A DNA stretch of 64,000 bases from Pseudaquabacterium terrae (GTDB lineage Bacteria > Pseudomonadota > Gammaproteobacteria > Burkholderiales > Burkholderiaceae_C). The position numbers and the translations under genes are program-made. This document shows, piece after piece, positions 8,801-16,735 of the stretch. Each line of letters begins with the position of its first letter. Within the stretch, counting starts at the first letter, position 1. The DNA is taken from contig NZ_JABRWJ010000003.1 of assembly GCF_013266755.1 (NCBI RefSeq), positions 724,611-788,610 of the forward strand, read 5' to 3'. Under the pieces are notes generated by a model. The model had not been told where the DNA came from and ran no database searches. It saw only the letters and a list, made by a program, of their open reading frames with translations.

Positions 8801-10527
8801 AGTGCCCAGGTGTTGGCGCCGACGCTGGTGGTCGCGGTCGTCCAGTTGCTGCCGTTGTCGATCGACACTTCCACGATGTCGCCGACCCCCATGTTCGCGC
8901 TGGTCGTGCCGGAAAGGGTCTGCGCCGCCGCCGTGGTGATGAAGTCGGTGCTCGACGAGCCGTCGTCGTCGGAGAACGCCATCGTCGCGATGCTGGTCGT
9001 CGGTGCCGTGGTGTCCACCGTCACGCTCAGGCCCGTGGAGGCGCCGCTCACATTGCCTGCCAGGTCGGTGGCCTTGGCGGTCAGCGTGTGCGCGCCCTCG
9101 CTGAGCGCGCTGCTGGTGATCGACCAGTTGCCGCCGGTGGCGGCTGCCGTGCCCAGCGCCGTCGTGCCGTCGGTGTCGAGCAGCGTGACCGTCGAACCCG
9201 CTTCGGCGGTGCCGGTGTAGGTCCCCGTGGTGACGCGGGTGATGTTGTCCGTGCTGGCACTGCCGTTGTCGCTGGTCGCGGCCAGGTCGGGCGTGGGGGG
9301 CGCGGCGGGCGCCGCCTGGTCCAGCACATAGGCTTGGGCTGCCACCGTGCCGCTGTTGCCCGCCGCGTCGGTCACCCGCACCTTGATCGTGTCGCTCGCC
9401 GTCAGCGTCACGCCCGCGAGTGACCAGGTGTGGGCGCCCACGCTGGTGGTCGCCGTCGTCCAGGTGCTGCCGTTGTCGATCGACACTTCAACGCGCTCGC
9501 CGGCAACCAGGTTCGCGCTCGTCGTGCCGGAGATCGTCTGCAACGCCGTCTTCGTATTGAAGTCCGTGCTCGATGCGCCCGTGTCGTCCGAGAACGCCAG
9601 CGTCGCAACCGTCGTCGTCGGTGCCGTGGTATCCACCGTCACGCTCAGGCCCGCGGAGGCTGTGCTCGTGCCCGCCGCGCTGGTGGCCTTGGCGGTCAGC
9701 GTGTGCGTGCCTTCGCCGAGCGCACTGCTGGTGATCGACCAGTTGCCCCCGGTCGCCGTCGCCGTGCCCCGTACCGTCGTGCCGTCGGTGTCGAACAACG
9801 TGACCGTCGAACCCGCCTCGGCCGTGCCGGTGAAGGTGCCCGTCGTGACGCTGGTGATGTTGTCCGTGCCGGAGCTGCCGCTGTCGCTGGCCGCGGCCAG
9901 GTCGGGCGTGCTGGGCGCCGCGGGTGCGGGTGCGGGTGCGGGTGCGGGTGCGGGTGCGGGTGCGGGTGCGGGTGCGGGTGCGGGTGCGGGTGCGGGTGCG
10001 GGCGGCGGTGCGGGCGTATCCAGCGCGGCCTCGGCGGCCGGGATCGTGGAGGCATCCTGGCTCACCAGCAGCAAGACACGCTGGAGCTCCGCCACATTCA
10101 CAGCGCTCTGCTCCTTCGTCACCGAGTGGTAGAAGGCCACGGCGGTCTTGTTGTTCAGGACGGCCCGAGCATCCCGATACTCGGCGCCCGTGGTTTCCTC
10201 GAGCGCCAGCAGACCTTCGAAAATGATCTGCCCCCTGCTCATGCCGGCACTGAACCGGCTGATGACGAAGTCCAGGGCACCGGTGTCACGCTGCAGGCCC
10301 AGAGGCGACAGAAGGAAGGAAGCAAACTCGCCGGCCGTGTGCGAGGACGGCGAAAGCGCCAGGAAGAGCGGATGGTCCGCAAGCGTGCGGGCCAGTTGCT
10401 GGAGGCTGCGGCCGTTGCCTTCGTAGGCGGCGGTCAGATCGGCGAGGTAGGCGGCACCCGGCGAGGCATTGAACATGCCGACGATCAGCTTGATGAGATG
10501 GCCGCGCTCTTCGCTCGAAATCGCCAT
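5890..10527 (-). CDS. Large repetitive surface protein with Ig-like repeats
   Basis: 1545 aa, extremely rich in Thr, Ala, Ser, Gly and Val, with no cysteine. The N-terminal ~165 residues are a helical domain resembling the N-terminus of DUF4214/RTX-type surface proteins (MAISSEERGHLIKLIVGMF). A Pro-Ala linker follows (about residues 175-205), then two tandem ~205-residue modules, each ending VSIDNGS..W and AGNSGTVAAQAYVLD, which are bacterial Ig-like repeats. Residues ~620-1450 are beta-strand repeats (TLTLTG, NVSGT type). The C-terminus (YAVFGGNTYVAQ...DTTIIELMG) matches the end of S-layer-like proteins thought to leave by type I secretion. No signal peptide is visible and no ABC exporter lies in the window. 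Probably an adhesin or surface-layer protein. Confidence 0.75.
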   Translation of the reverse strand: MAISSEERGHLIKLIVGMFNASPGAAYLADLTAAYEGNGRSLQQLARTLADHPLFLALSPSSHTAGEFASFLLSPLGLQRDTGALDFVISRFSAGMSRGQIIFEGLLALEETTGAEYRDARAVLNNKTAVAFYHSVTKEQSAVNVAELQRVLLLVSQDASTIPAAEAALDTPAPPPAPAPAPAPAPAPAPAPAPAPAPAPAPAAPSTPDLAAASDSGSSGTDNITSVTTGTFTGTAEAGSTVTLFDTDGTTVRGTATATGGNWSITSSALGEGTHTLTAKATSAAGTSTASAGLSVTVDTTAPTTTVATLAFSDDTGASSTDFNTKTALQTISGTTSANLVAGERVEVSIDNGSTWTTATTSVGAHTWSLAGVTLTASDTIKVRVTDAAGNSGTVAAQAYVLDQAAPAAPPTPDLAATSDNGSASTDNITRVTTGTYTGTAEAGSTVTLLDTDGTTALGTAAATGGNWSITSSALSEGAHTLTAKATDLAGNVSGASTGLSVTVDTTAPTTSIATMAFSDDDGSSSTDFITTAAAQTLSGTTSANMGVGDIVEVSIDNGSNWTTATTSVGANTWALAGVTLTGSDTLKVRVTDTAGNSGTVAAQAYVLDPSVPQTFTLTAGNDTVAGGSKDDTINGTVTGAFGGTDSIDGGGGKDTLTVTDTANLSTAGTTVVHVESASLISSGTVHAVTTGWTDLSTLTLSAVGAVTVDSGATAISITETDAGQLTGDIVANGGSTVSVASIHQGAGLISIGGTTAPTGAVTVTSSVDAGQTGGAITVSGGTTVSVTQTAAHATGTTVTGESAVTVNGSAATTTVTVSQAPVVAAANAVAAVTGVSAINAVTAAPGTQPVTARTAVTAVAAVTAAAGIAANGTVTITDAQYNTATANTIATVSLSSYGAGSSIKSNALTALSLSGTAGTLAITNATNGAGAVPTANTILALSVNGLSGVSNTLTDTNNEITTLNVTATGANSTLAAFSDTGLTTLTVAGDAVFRLNVINSSLTSITVSGAAGFNDGGTTAAGGFAARGAAATLTTTSSGPINVSIDATMQSFVGSTGVDTIRISSRVDATQTVTGGSSTADELILEGGSYALTAATGLKVTGFETLGISANVTGTIDMSNLAAGFTKFHILGNSTVAFTKVSNNASLQIDKASTQVTIVAADTTGPADTVNVSLGTATTDSVNFGTLIFKDSAAVGIGTVNIVSNGVDITPGDAVANFNTVIVTDNGLSNLNVSGTQGLRFTTLNQTTTQATTITLTNTNTSSFGVTIGQLTDTKLNTLNFAGTGQSTITNLTAALTTSLAIDNAGSQMATVRAMTSSANLQTLTLTGNVQIGDGLAGGTGMTLTNTNGLTISGATDPAHVKLTLAGAGSTKTDNITLGDGNNVVTNVSIAGTVNLTLGTGSNYVTLGGATTNTTGLYNLTLGAGSAPDYITVGTGGTAYATTPNYVITGAQTGDRIVFNADIASSANALTATPAGASVAQTIAAIEAAAAALGAHGVAYAVFGGNTYVAQSASGVLGPTDTTIIELMGTHDFIASTGYLTLGS
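8694..9910 (-). repeat. Two tandem ~610-base Ig-like modules
   Basis: Two direct in-frame copies inside the surface protein gene, with junctions near 9293 and 9910. They share long stretches such as TPDLAA, GTAEAGSTVTL, GGNWSITSSAL, LSVTVDTTAPTT and VSIDNGS. Differences are spread through both copies, which argues against assembly error. Confidence 0.8.
9920..9997. repeat. (GCGGGT)13 hexanucleotide tract
   Basis: Thirteen perfect GCGGGT units on the + strand, encoding an Ala-Pro spacer on the minus strand between the N-terminal domain and the first Ig-like module of the 1545-aa protein. Unit length is a multiple of three, so gain or loss changes linker length without shifting frame. Confidence 0.95.
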
Positions 10528-10651
10528 GCTTGCCCCCTGAAGATGTCAACGGTTCTGGAATGCGTGGCACGCAGGCAGGCACGGCGGTCCGACTTTGGGC
10601 GAGTCGCCGGCCCAACGCCGCGTTCAGGGCGGCGGACTGCATGTTTTATCA

Positions 10652-10679
10652 GTTTACGAAGGGGGGAGCTTCGGTAAAC
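10652..10679 (-). terminator. Possible terminator hairpin
   Basis: Inverted repeat GTTTACGAAG / CTTCGGTAAAC with a short loop and a single bulged base, 40 bases after the stop of the lipase-like gene. On the minus strand it is followed by TGATAAAAC rather than a clean T-run, so termination is only plausible. Confidence 0.35.
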
Positions 10680-10718
10680 GCCCAACAAGGCCGGGAACGG
10701 CGTGCATTTCCGCGCGGG

Positions 10719-11798
10719 CTACGCGCCGGCCATCTCCTTGGAGCAAGGCTGGTCGGTCCGCTTTTCATTGAGCAGCGTGTTCCGGATGTACTCGACCGGA
10801 TAGTGATGGTCAGCTGCCGCGAGGTCGCCTTGACCACTGACCAGTTCGGCGAAGCCGCAGGCGATGATCTGAATCGAATGCCCGGCAAAGTTCGAGCGTG
10901 TCTTCAGTTGCAGACCGAGATCGTGCCGGCCAAAGCGCGCGTCAGTGGCTGTGGTGGCGACAAAGCGGACCTTCTCCAGGAACTCGCCGCCGTGGTAGAC
11001 CCGATGGAAGATCGGGTACGCGTTCTTCACCAGTTTCAGCAAGCGCAGCTGCGACCAGTTCGTCACCGGCGTGGTGTTGAAGGTGAACACCTCCTTCACG
11101 CTCTTCGACAGGTAGCCGGTCTGCTGAGCCAGCCCGCCGCCGAGAGAATGCCCGGTGACATAGATCCTGGCGTCCGGGCCGTTGGGTTCGAGCACCGCTG
11201 CCAATTCCTCGATGAGCGGCACCATGTGCGTGCGCGCCACGGCGTACTGGGCCGGCTCGAAGCCGAAGAAGGCCGCAAAGTTGGAGCGCCAGTCGTTGAA
11301 CATCTGCCCCGGACGGTTCTCGGTGCCGCGGAAGGCGATCACCGCTTCTTCGAACTTGCCCGCTTCTCGCTCGTAAACGTAGGTCTCGTAGTGCAGGCCG
11401 GAGGGGTCATCGAGACAGGGCACGATGCCGTCCTTGGATTTCGGCGTCCAACGCAGCCACCGCCCGGTGCGCACCTGTGGCATGCCATACGTCGGCGTTG
11501 GCGCGCCTGACCCTGCTGTGGCGAGGTAGGCGCAGCCGTCACTGTCGCGCGCGTCCCTCGGAAGGTCACGGCGGTAGACGGCCTCGGCGAGAAGTGCCAT
11601 CAAGCCGAAGCGCTGCGCCATGTCGACGAGGAAGCGGTCAGTCTCCGGCCTGAACTTCTCGCTGTCGTTTCCTCCGTCGTTCGACGTCTGGCTGGCGTAC
11701 ATCGTGACGAAGACACCACAGCCCGCCAGTGATGTCGCCATCGCCGTCACGGCCATTGCAGCGACGAACTTTGAAACCCGACAGTGACCACGCAACAT
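10719..11798 (-). CDS. Class 3 lipase-like lipoprotein
   Basis: 359 aa. A signal peptide with lipobox (SLAGC, Cys near residue 27) predicts a lipid-anchored protein. The alpha/beta-hydrolase core has AVIAFRGTEN, the strand and loop typical of class 3 lipases and DUF2974 proteins, and the nucleophile elbow GHSLGGG. A late His block (HHYPVEY) could supply the catalytic His. It would hydrolyse an ester or lipid at the cell envelope. It lies 22 bases after the stop of the cyclase gene on the same strand, so the two may be co-transcribed. Confidence 0.8.
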   Translation of the reverse strand: MLRGHCRVSKFVAAMAVTAMATSLAGCGVFVTMYASQTSNDGGNDSEKFRPETDRFLVDMAQRFGLMALLAEAVYRRDLPRDARDSDGCAYLATAGSGAPTPTYGMPQVRTGRWLRWTPKSKDGIVPCLDDPSGLHYETYVYEREAGKFEEAVIAFRGTENRPGQMFNDWRSNFAAFFGFEPAQYAVARTHMVPLIEELAAVLEPNGPDARIYVTGHSLGGGLAQQTGYLSKSVKEVFTFNTTPVTNWSQLRLLKLVKNAYPIFHRVYHGGEFLEKVRFVATTATDARFGRHDLGLQLKTRSNFAGHSIQIIACGFAELVSGQGDLAAADHHYPVEYIRNTLLNEKRTDQPCSKEMAGA

Positions 11799-11820
11799 TC
11801 TTCAATCTCCATTCGGCTGC

Positions 11821-14646
11821 TCACGACTCCGCAAACTGCCCCCGCCCCATCGACTTCGCGCGATAGAGCATCGCATCGGCCCGGGCCACCAGCGCGCCGC
11901 AATCGTCGTTGCCGCCGCTGCTCAGCGCGATCCCGACGCTGGCTCCGACGTGGACGATGAGCTCTCCGAGCTGGAACGGTGCCGCCGCTGCAGCGATGAT
12001 GTTCCTGGCGACCACCCGCGCGCTGGAGCCGTCGCGCACGTTCGTCACGACGATCGCGAACTCGTCGCCGCCGAGCCGGGCCACGCCGTCGGTCGGCCGC
12101 ACGGCGCTCTTCAGCCGGGTGGCGAACTGCTTCAACAGCTCGTCGCCGACCGGGTGGCCGTGCGTGTCGTTCACCGGCTTGAAGCGGTCGAGGTCGACGT
12201 ACAGCAGCGCCAGGCTCGTGCGCGCGTCCAGCGTGCGCAGCCGGTCATCGAGCAAGGCCTCGAAGCCGGCGCGATTGAGCAGCCCGGTCATCGGGTCGAG
12301 CTGGGACAGCTGCATCAGGCGCTGCGCTTCCTCTCTGTGCTCGCGTTCCCGCTGCTCCTTCGCGAGGCGCGCCTCGGAAATGTCTCGCATCACGAAGGAA
12401 TAGCGCGCGACGTCCTCGTCGGCATGCCCGATCACCATGTGGCTCACGGGCACCACGCGCCCCAGGCCATCGCGAATGGTGGCCTCGCCGAGCCAGATGC
12501 CGCTGGCGGCGACGGCGGGGACGATCGTGCGCAGGAAAAGCTCGTCGGTCTCCGGCGTCGTGAACTCGGCGAAGTTGCGTGCATGCACGTCCTCTTCGAG
12601 GTCGATGTTCAGCCAGCGCCGCGCGGCGGGGTTCATGAAGGTCGCGTTGCCATGCTGGTCGATCTGCACCACCGCATCGGTCGTGTTCTCCAGCAGCGCG
12701 GCCAGCTCTCTCTGCGAGCGCTCGGCGAGGTTGCGCTCGGTGACGTCGACGCCGGTCGAATAGAAGCCGCGCACGCTGCCGTCGTCGGCCCGGTCGGGGA
12801 TCAGCTGGCAGTGGATGCGCGCGGTCCGGCCGTCGACGACCTCATCGAACTCGAATTGCTGCGCCTGCCCCTGCAGGACGCCTGCCAGGGCGGCGGCTGC
12901 ATCGCCGCTCAGCGGGGTGCCGGTGAGCTCCTGGCGCGTGCGGCCGAGTATCTCGTCGCGCGGCAGGCCGAATCGCTTGCAGTGCGCATCGTTGACGAAC
13001 AGGTAGCGCGCGCCTTGATCGAGGTAGGCGATGCGCACGGGCAGGCCGTCGGTCACGTGGCGCATGAAGCGCTCGCTGTCGGCGAGCCGGCGCACGACCG
13101 GACGGACCTGGCTGCGCAGCGCGTAGATCGCCACCACGATCAGGCCGCCGATCGACAGCGCGAGCACGGCCAGCCGGGAGCGCAGCGGTGCGTAGAGCGT
13201 GCTCAGGTCGGTCTTGACGGCCAGGCCGAGGCCCAGCTCGCCGATCGGCACGTGAGCCGACACGACGTCGATGCCGCGCGGATCCTTGGCCACCTGCACG
13301 CCGCTGTGCCCCCGCAGCGCGCGGACGACCGGAAACGCCGGCTGGGCTGTCTCGTCGTACAGCGGAATCGTGAAGGGCGCATGCCGAAACCTCGTCGGCG
13401 CACACACCGCCCAGCGCTGGTCGACGCTGCAGATGGCGGCATCCGAGGTTTCGTTCGAGCTGCGCACGTCGGACACCAGGCGATCGAAGAGCGGCATGCG
13501 TTGCTCGGTCACCAGCCGGCCGACCGGCAGCCCGTCGTGGTGGACGTCGCTCTCCGTGGTCAGCACATAACCTTCGTGCCAGCCCAGCCGGGCGACCTGC
13601 CCGGACGCACGCAGCGGGTGAACGACGCTCAGCTCGGCGCGCACGCTGTTGCCCGCGCTGGCCAGGACCGCTCCCGCGACGCTGACGAACTCCGCGCTGC
13701 TCAGCTCATCGCCGACGATGTTCTGCGCGACGCGTTGCAGGAAGGCGCGCGATATCGGGTCGGCGGGGTCGGCCGCCAGCTTGTCCAGTGCCTGGGCGAC
13801 GGCGGGACGCCTCGAAACCGTGCGCGGGAACCGCAGCCCGACCTGGATCGTGTGCGCGAGCGACGTTGCCGTGGTGTTGGCGGCCAGATAGAGGTTCCTC
13901 GACAGCGACTGCTGGAAGCTCTCGCGCATCACCGCGAATCCGGCAATGCCCCCGCCGAGCGCCACCAGCGTGATGACCGCGAGCGTCCGGCGCGTGATGC
14001 GGCCTTCGATCTGCTGCAGCGGCACCTGCCTGCCGTGTTCGTGCAGCCCCCACAGCCCTGCGCCGACGACCGCGAACGCCACGGCGGTGGGCGGCAGGAT
14101 GCGATTGAAGTCGGCGAGCTTGTACAGCGTCTGCAATCCCAGCAGATGGCCGGTGATGCCCGCCAGGCCGATGAAGGCCACCGCGCACGTGCAGGCCACG
14201 TAGAACGCATTGCGCAGCTTGCCCGCGGGTCGGCCGAGCAGCAGGAAGGCGACGCCGGTGAGGATGAAGGCGACGCTGCCGTTCGGCGACAGACGGCCCG
14301 GGTTGAACGGCATCCGCGGGGCCGACCGCAGCAACGCGTCGAGTCCGATGGCCGTTCCGCTCGCACTGTCGATCAGGTACGCGGCGGGGACTGCCACCAG
14401 GATCGACGCGCACACGCCGGCGACGCGCTGCAGCCGGATCGACGCAGGCCGCGCCGCCGCTGCGCTCCAGAAACACACGGCGATCGCGACGAAGAGCAGC
14501 GGGTTGACCAGGCCGATGATGTCGGCACTGGGAACGATGCCGGACAGTCCCGGGATCGGAGCCACCCGGTGGACCAGGAAGACGAGCCCGTGCAAGGCGG
14601 CCAGGCATGCCGCGACACGGGGCACCGACAACGGCGTCCTGACCAT
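11821..14646 (-). CDS. Membrane diguanylate cyclase with Cache-like, PAS and GGDEF domains
   Basis: About 941 aa. The N-terminus holds seven or eight hydrophobic helices (residues ~1-245), then a periplasmic dCache-like sensor (~270-500), a further membrane helix, two PAS domains (~530-655 and ~655-785) and a C-terminal GGDEF domain. The active motif is RLGGDEFAI, and an RPTD sequence five residues before it is an intact product-inhibition I-site. It therefore probably makes cyclic di-GMP with feedback control. The ATG at 14646 (preceded by GGGACGAGG) gives an N-terminus starting just before the first helix; the open frame extends to 14730. No EAL domain is present. Confidence 0.9.
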   Translation of the reverse strand: MVRTPLSVPRVAACLAALHGLVFLVHRVAPIPGLSGIVPSADIIGLVNPLLFVAIAVCFWSAAAARPASIRLQRVAGVCASILVAVPAAYLIDSASGTAIGLDALLRSAPRMPFNPGRLSPNGSVAFILTGVAFLLLGRPAGKLRNAFYVACTCAVAFIGLAGITGHLLGLQTLYKLADFNRILPPTAVAFAVVGAGLWGLHEHGRQVPLQQIEGRITRRTLAVITLVALGGGIAGFAVMRESFQQSLSRNLYLAANTTATSLAHTIQVGLRFPRTVSRRPAVAQALDKLAADPADPISRAFLQRVAQNIVGDELSSAEFVSVAGAVLASAGNSVRAELSVVHPLRASGQVARLGWHEGYVLTTESDVHHDGLPVGRLVTEQRMPLFDRLVSDVRSSNETSDAAICSVDQRWAVCAPTRFRHAPFTIPLYDETAQPAFPVVRALRGHSGVQVAKDPRGIDVVSAHVPIGELGLGLAVKTDLSTLYAPLRSRLAVLALSIGGLIVVAIYALRSQVRPVVRRLADSERFMRHVTDGLPVRIAYLDQGARYLFVNDAHCKRFGLPRDEILGRTRQELTGTPLSGDAAAALAGVLQGQAQQFEFDEVVDGRTARIHCQLIPDRADDGSVRGFYSTGVDVTERNLAERSQRELAALLENTTDAVVQIDQHGNATFMNPAARRWLNIDLEEDVHARNFAEFTTPETDELFLRTIVPAVAASGIWLGEATIRDGLGRVVPVSHMVIGHADEDVARYSFVMRDISEARLAKEQREREHREEAQRLMQLSQLDPMTGLLNRAGFEALLDDRLRTLDARTSLALLYVDLDRFKPVNDTHGHPVGDELLKQFATRLKSAVRPTDGVARLGGDEFAIVVTNVRDGSSARVVARNIIAAAAAPFQLGELIVHVGASVGIALSSGGNDDCGALVARADAMLYRAKSMGRGQFAES

Positions 14647-15145
14647 CCTCGTCCCGCCGGTTCGCTCTGCCGGCCTAACGCTGCAATGCTCGTCTCCCCG
14701 CCGCGAAGTATGGCAGCGCGCGGCCCGCACGGCCTGGGTTCTTCGGTGCCTGCGCGAACGTAAGATGCTCGCCCGTCTTCAAGGCCTTGGCGGCACGAGG
14801 CCGGCGGCAGCCGCGGCGTGAGAGAGAGAAAGTTGCAGATCAACGAATTGGGAGCCCGATCGGCTCCAGATCCAGGGCCTGGCGAAGCGCGGTTCAGCGC
14901 CCATACGCCCATGATGCAGGGGTGTTTCTACCTGTGAGCGGGGCGGCTCGGATCGTGCAAGTTACGCTGCTTGCGACGCTGCTCGGTCATCGGCGCGCGT
15001 TCCCGGTTCCGGCCGATATCGAGCGCTTGCGCGGGCAGCCCGCGAAGCCATCGCAGATCGGTAGCGCCGAGCGCCGCAGGTCGCCCTCGCTGGCGACTAT
15101 GCCGGCGACAGCGGCAGCGCCTGACCCCGACCCTGCGGTCGATTC
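14647..15145. other. Gene-free stretch
   Basis: About 500 bases between the cyclase start and the end of the 440-aa gene. Open frames here are Arg- and Ala-rich without any recognisable feature. I see no PIP box, sigma54 element, tRNA or convincing terminator. Confidence 0.5.
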
Positions 15146-16468
15146 TCAGGACCACGCGGAAGGAAATGGCTCTTGGTTCGACGGCTCACCGGGTTCGGCG
15201 GGCTCTTGCACGGCCGAGTACTTGAGATCGCGGGTGAAGAACTGCGCCGTCAGCCGGCTTTCGCCGTAACGGCAGTCGGGCGGCACGAGAGACTGCTGAT
15301 CGGGTCCGAACGCAACTGCGGTCACGGTGGCTGTGTGCGGGTCAGCGACGATGGCCACGCCTTGCGCGTCGCCGTGCATCTGGATGTCCAACAACACCAG
15401 ATACCGAGGGCTCAGACCGGTCGTGGCCGTCAGAAGTGCGCAACCGTGGTCGTGCAGTCCTTGCCGCAAGTCCCGCACCAGGGCATCGAACGGCATCGGC
15501 TTCTTCCGCCCCTTGGGAATGCGCACGACCTGCTCTCTGCCGCCCGTGCGAGCCCGCCAGCGCTCGGCGATGCTCTTGGGCTGCCGGCCCCAACTGGCCG
15601 GGTTCGCCGGGTCCACCATCTCGTCCAACTGCTCCCCTCGGCTCATGCGCATCATCAGCTCGCAGGCCATTTCGCCGTCACTGTCGCCGACCGATGGGAT
15701 GAGGTGGTGGCCATTGCCGATCGGAAACGCGCGCCACGCGCCATTCTGGGTGTGGCCAGCGTTCACAGCATCCCGGCCGACCCGGAAGTACACCGCGTCC
15801 GATCCAGCCACCTGCGTGAAGCACGCCATGCGAGGAGTGTCGATCCCGGCGGCCAGGAGCCCGCCGGCGCGGACGAGCGACACGGATGCGCGATGCGGGC
15901 CGTCGTGGATCGGGATTCGGATCAAATCATCGTGCGCTTTCGAGCCGATGAACAACTCGGCCTGGTGGACGTCCAGGCTGAACTTGCCCGTGCTCTCCGG
16001 AACCCAGTTGTAGAACGGAGTGCCGGTCTTGGCCTTCTCCCTTTCCTTGGCCGCACGCTCTTCCGGAATCATTTCCCGCAAGCGCATGACTTCCAAGCCC
16101 CGCCCCACGGTGCCAAGGTAGCCCTTCAGGCCTGGCAGACGCTTCAGGTTCGCCTCGGCGCACTGCCGCAGATCCACGGGCAGGTGCTCCACGTGCTGCA
16201 GCCGACCGAGCTCGCGCGCGTCCGGTCCCACCTCGACCTTCGCGCCCAACGGCGGTGTGGTCGGCCATTTCAGCGTGGACGGTGGCGGCCCCGAGGGTTT
16301 GATCGCATTGAAGTGGCTGCCCACCCGTTCCGCAACCCTGGAAGCCACGGTAGCGGCCATGCTGCGCGCGAAGGACCTCAATGTGGTGAGGATCGAAGAA
16401 AGGGCCATGGGGACTGACCAGGCGCTTCCGGAGGCTGAACCGATGTTGATGCGGGCGTCTTGAGGCAT
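15146..16468 (-). CDS. PIP-box-controlled orphan protein, candidate T3SS effector
   Basis: 440 aa, no signal peptide and no family I recognise. The first 60 residues are rich in Ser and Ala and are amphipathic, as in T3SS substrates. The middle is charged. The C-terminal third has alternating strands with HGCALLTATTG, YLVLLDIQMHG and VAIVADPHTATV, an order (Cys, then a late His/Asp strand) that could be a papain-like fold, but this is a guess. The strongest evidence for its role is upstream: an exact PIP box at 16548-16572 with a TACCCT -10 box at 16512-16517, 44 bases before the ATG. It is divergent from the RTX/DUF4214 gene, which has its own PIP box. Confidence 0.6.
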   Translation of the reverse strand: MPQDARINIGSASGSAWSVPMALSSILTTLRSFARSMAATVASRVAERVGSHFNAIKPSGPPPSTLKWPTTPPLGAKVEVGPDARELGRLQHVEHLPVDLRQCAEANLKRLPGLKGYLGTVGRGLEVMRLREMIPEERAAKEREKAKTGTPFYNWVPESTGKFSLDVHQAELFIGSKAHDDLIRIPIHDGPHRASVSLVRAGGLLAAGIDTPRMACFTQVAGSDAVYFRVGRDAVNAGHTQNGAWRAFPIGNGHHLIPSVGDSDGEMACELMMRMSRGEQLDEMVDPANPASWGRQPKSIAERWRARTGGREQVVRIPKGRKKPMPFDALVRDLRQGLHDHGCALLTATTGLSPRYLVLLDIQMHGDAQGVAIVADPHTATVTAVAFGPDQQSLVPPDCRYGESRLTAQFFTRDLKYSAVQEPAEPGEPSNQEPFPSAWS

Positions 16469-16547
16469 GGTCTATGAGTGCTGGCTTGCGACTGTCGAGG
16501 GGCCGACCCGCAGGGTAGAGCGGCATGGCGATGTCGGGGCCTACAAG

Positions 16548-16572
16548 GCGAAGGCGTGCCGCGCCGAACGAA
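16548..16572 (-). promoter_or_regulatory. PIP box (hrp_II box) for the 440-aa gene
   Basis: Minus-strand TTCGT-N15-TTCGC. A YANNNT -10 box (TACCCT, 16512-16517) follows after exactly 30 bases. This is the HrpB/HrpX-dependent promoter layout known from Ralstonia and Xanthomonas. Confidence 0.85.
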
Positions 16573-16648
16573 GGCGAACCCGCGATCGCCCACAGCGTTC
16601 GAGCGCCCGCCTCGCTGCCCTCGCCATGGCTTCGGGTGCCGGCTTCAC

Positions 16649-16673
16649 TTCGCGAGCCGCGGCGCCGCTTCGT
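16649..16673 (+). promoter_or_regulatory. PIP box for the RTX/DUF4214 gene
   Basis: TTCGC-N15-TTCGT, with -10 box CATCCT at 16705-16710 (31 bases after the box) and the ATG at 16736. Back to back with the PIP box of the 440-aa gene. Confidence 0.85.
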
Positions 16674-16735
16674 CTCCGGCGCCGCGCCGCGCGTCGACGC
16701 GATGCATCCTTCCCGCATCCCCGCAGGACGCCCCG

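Noticed and set aside
9920..9997. Tandem short repeats considered as a CRISPR array
   Set aside because: Six-base units without spacers; in-frame protein linker. The tract at 57301 was rejected for the same reason.
11950..14763. 937-codon open frame antisense to the PAS/GGDEF cyclase
   Set aside because: Arg/Gln/His-rich shadow translation; the opposite strand has clear PAS and GGDEF motifs.
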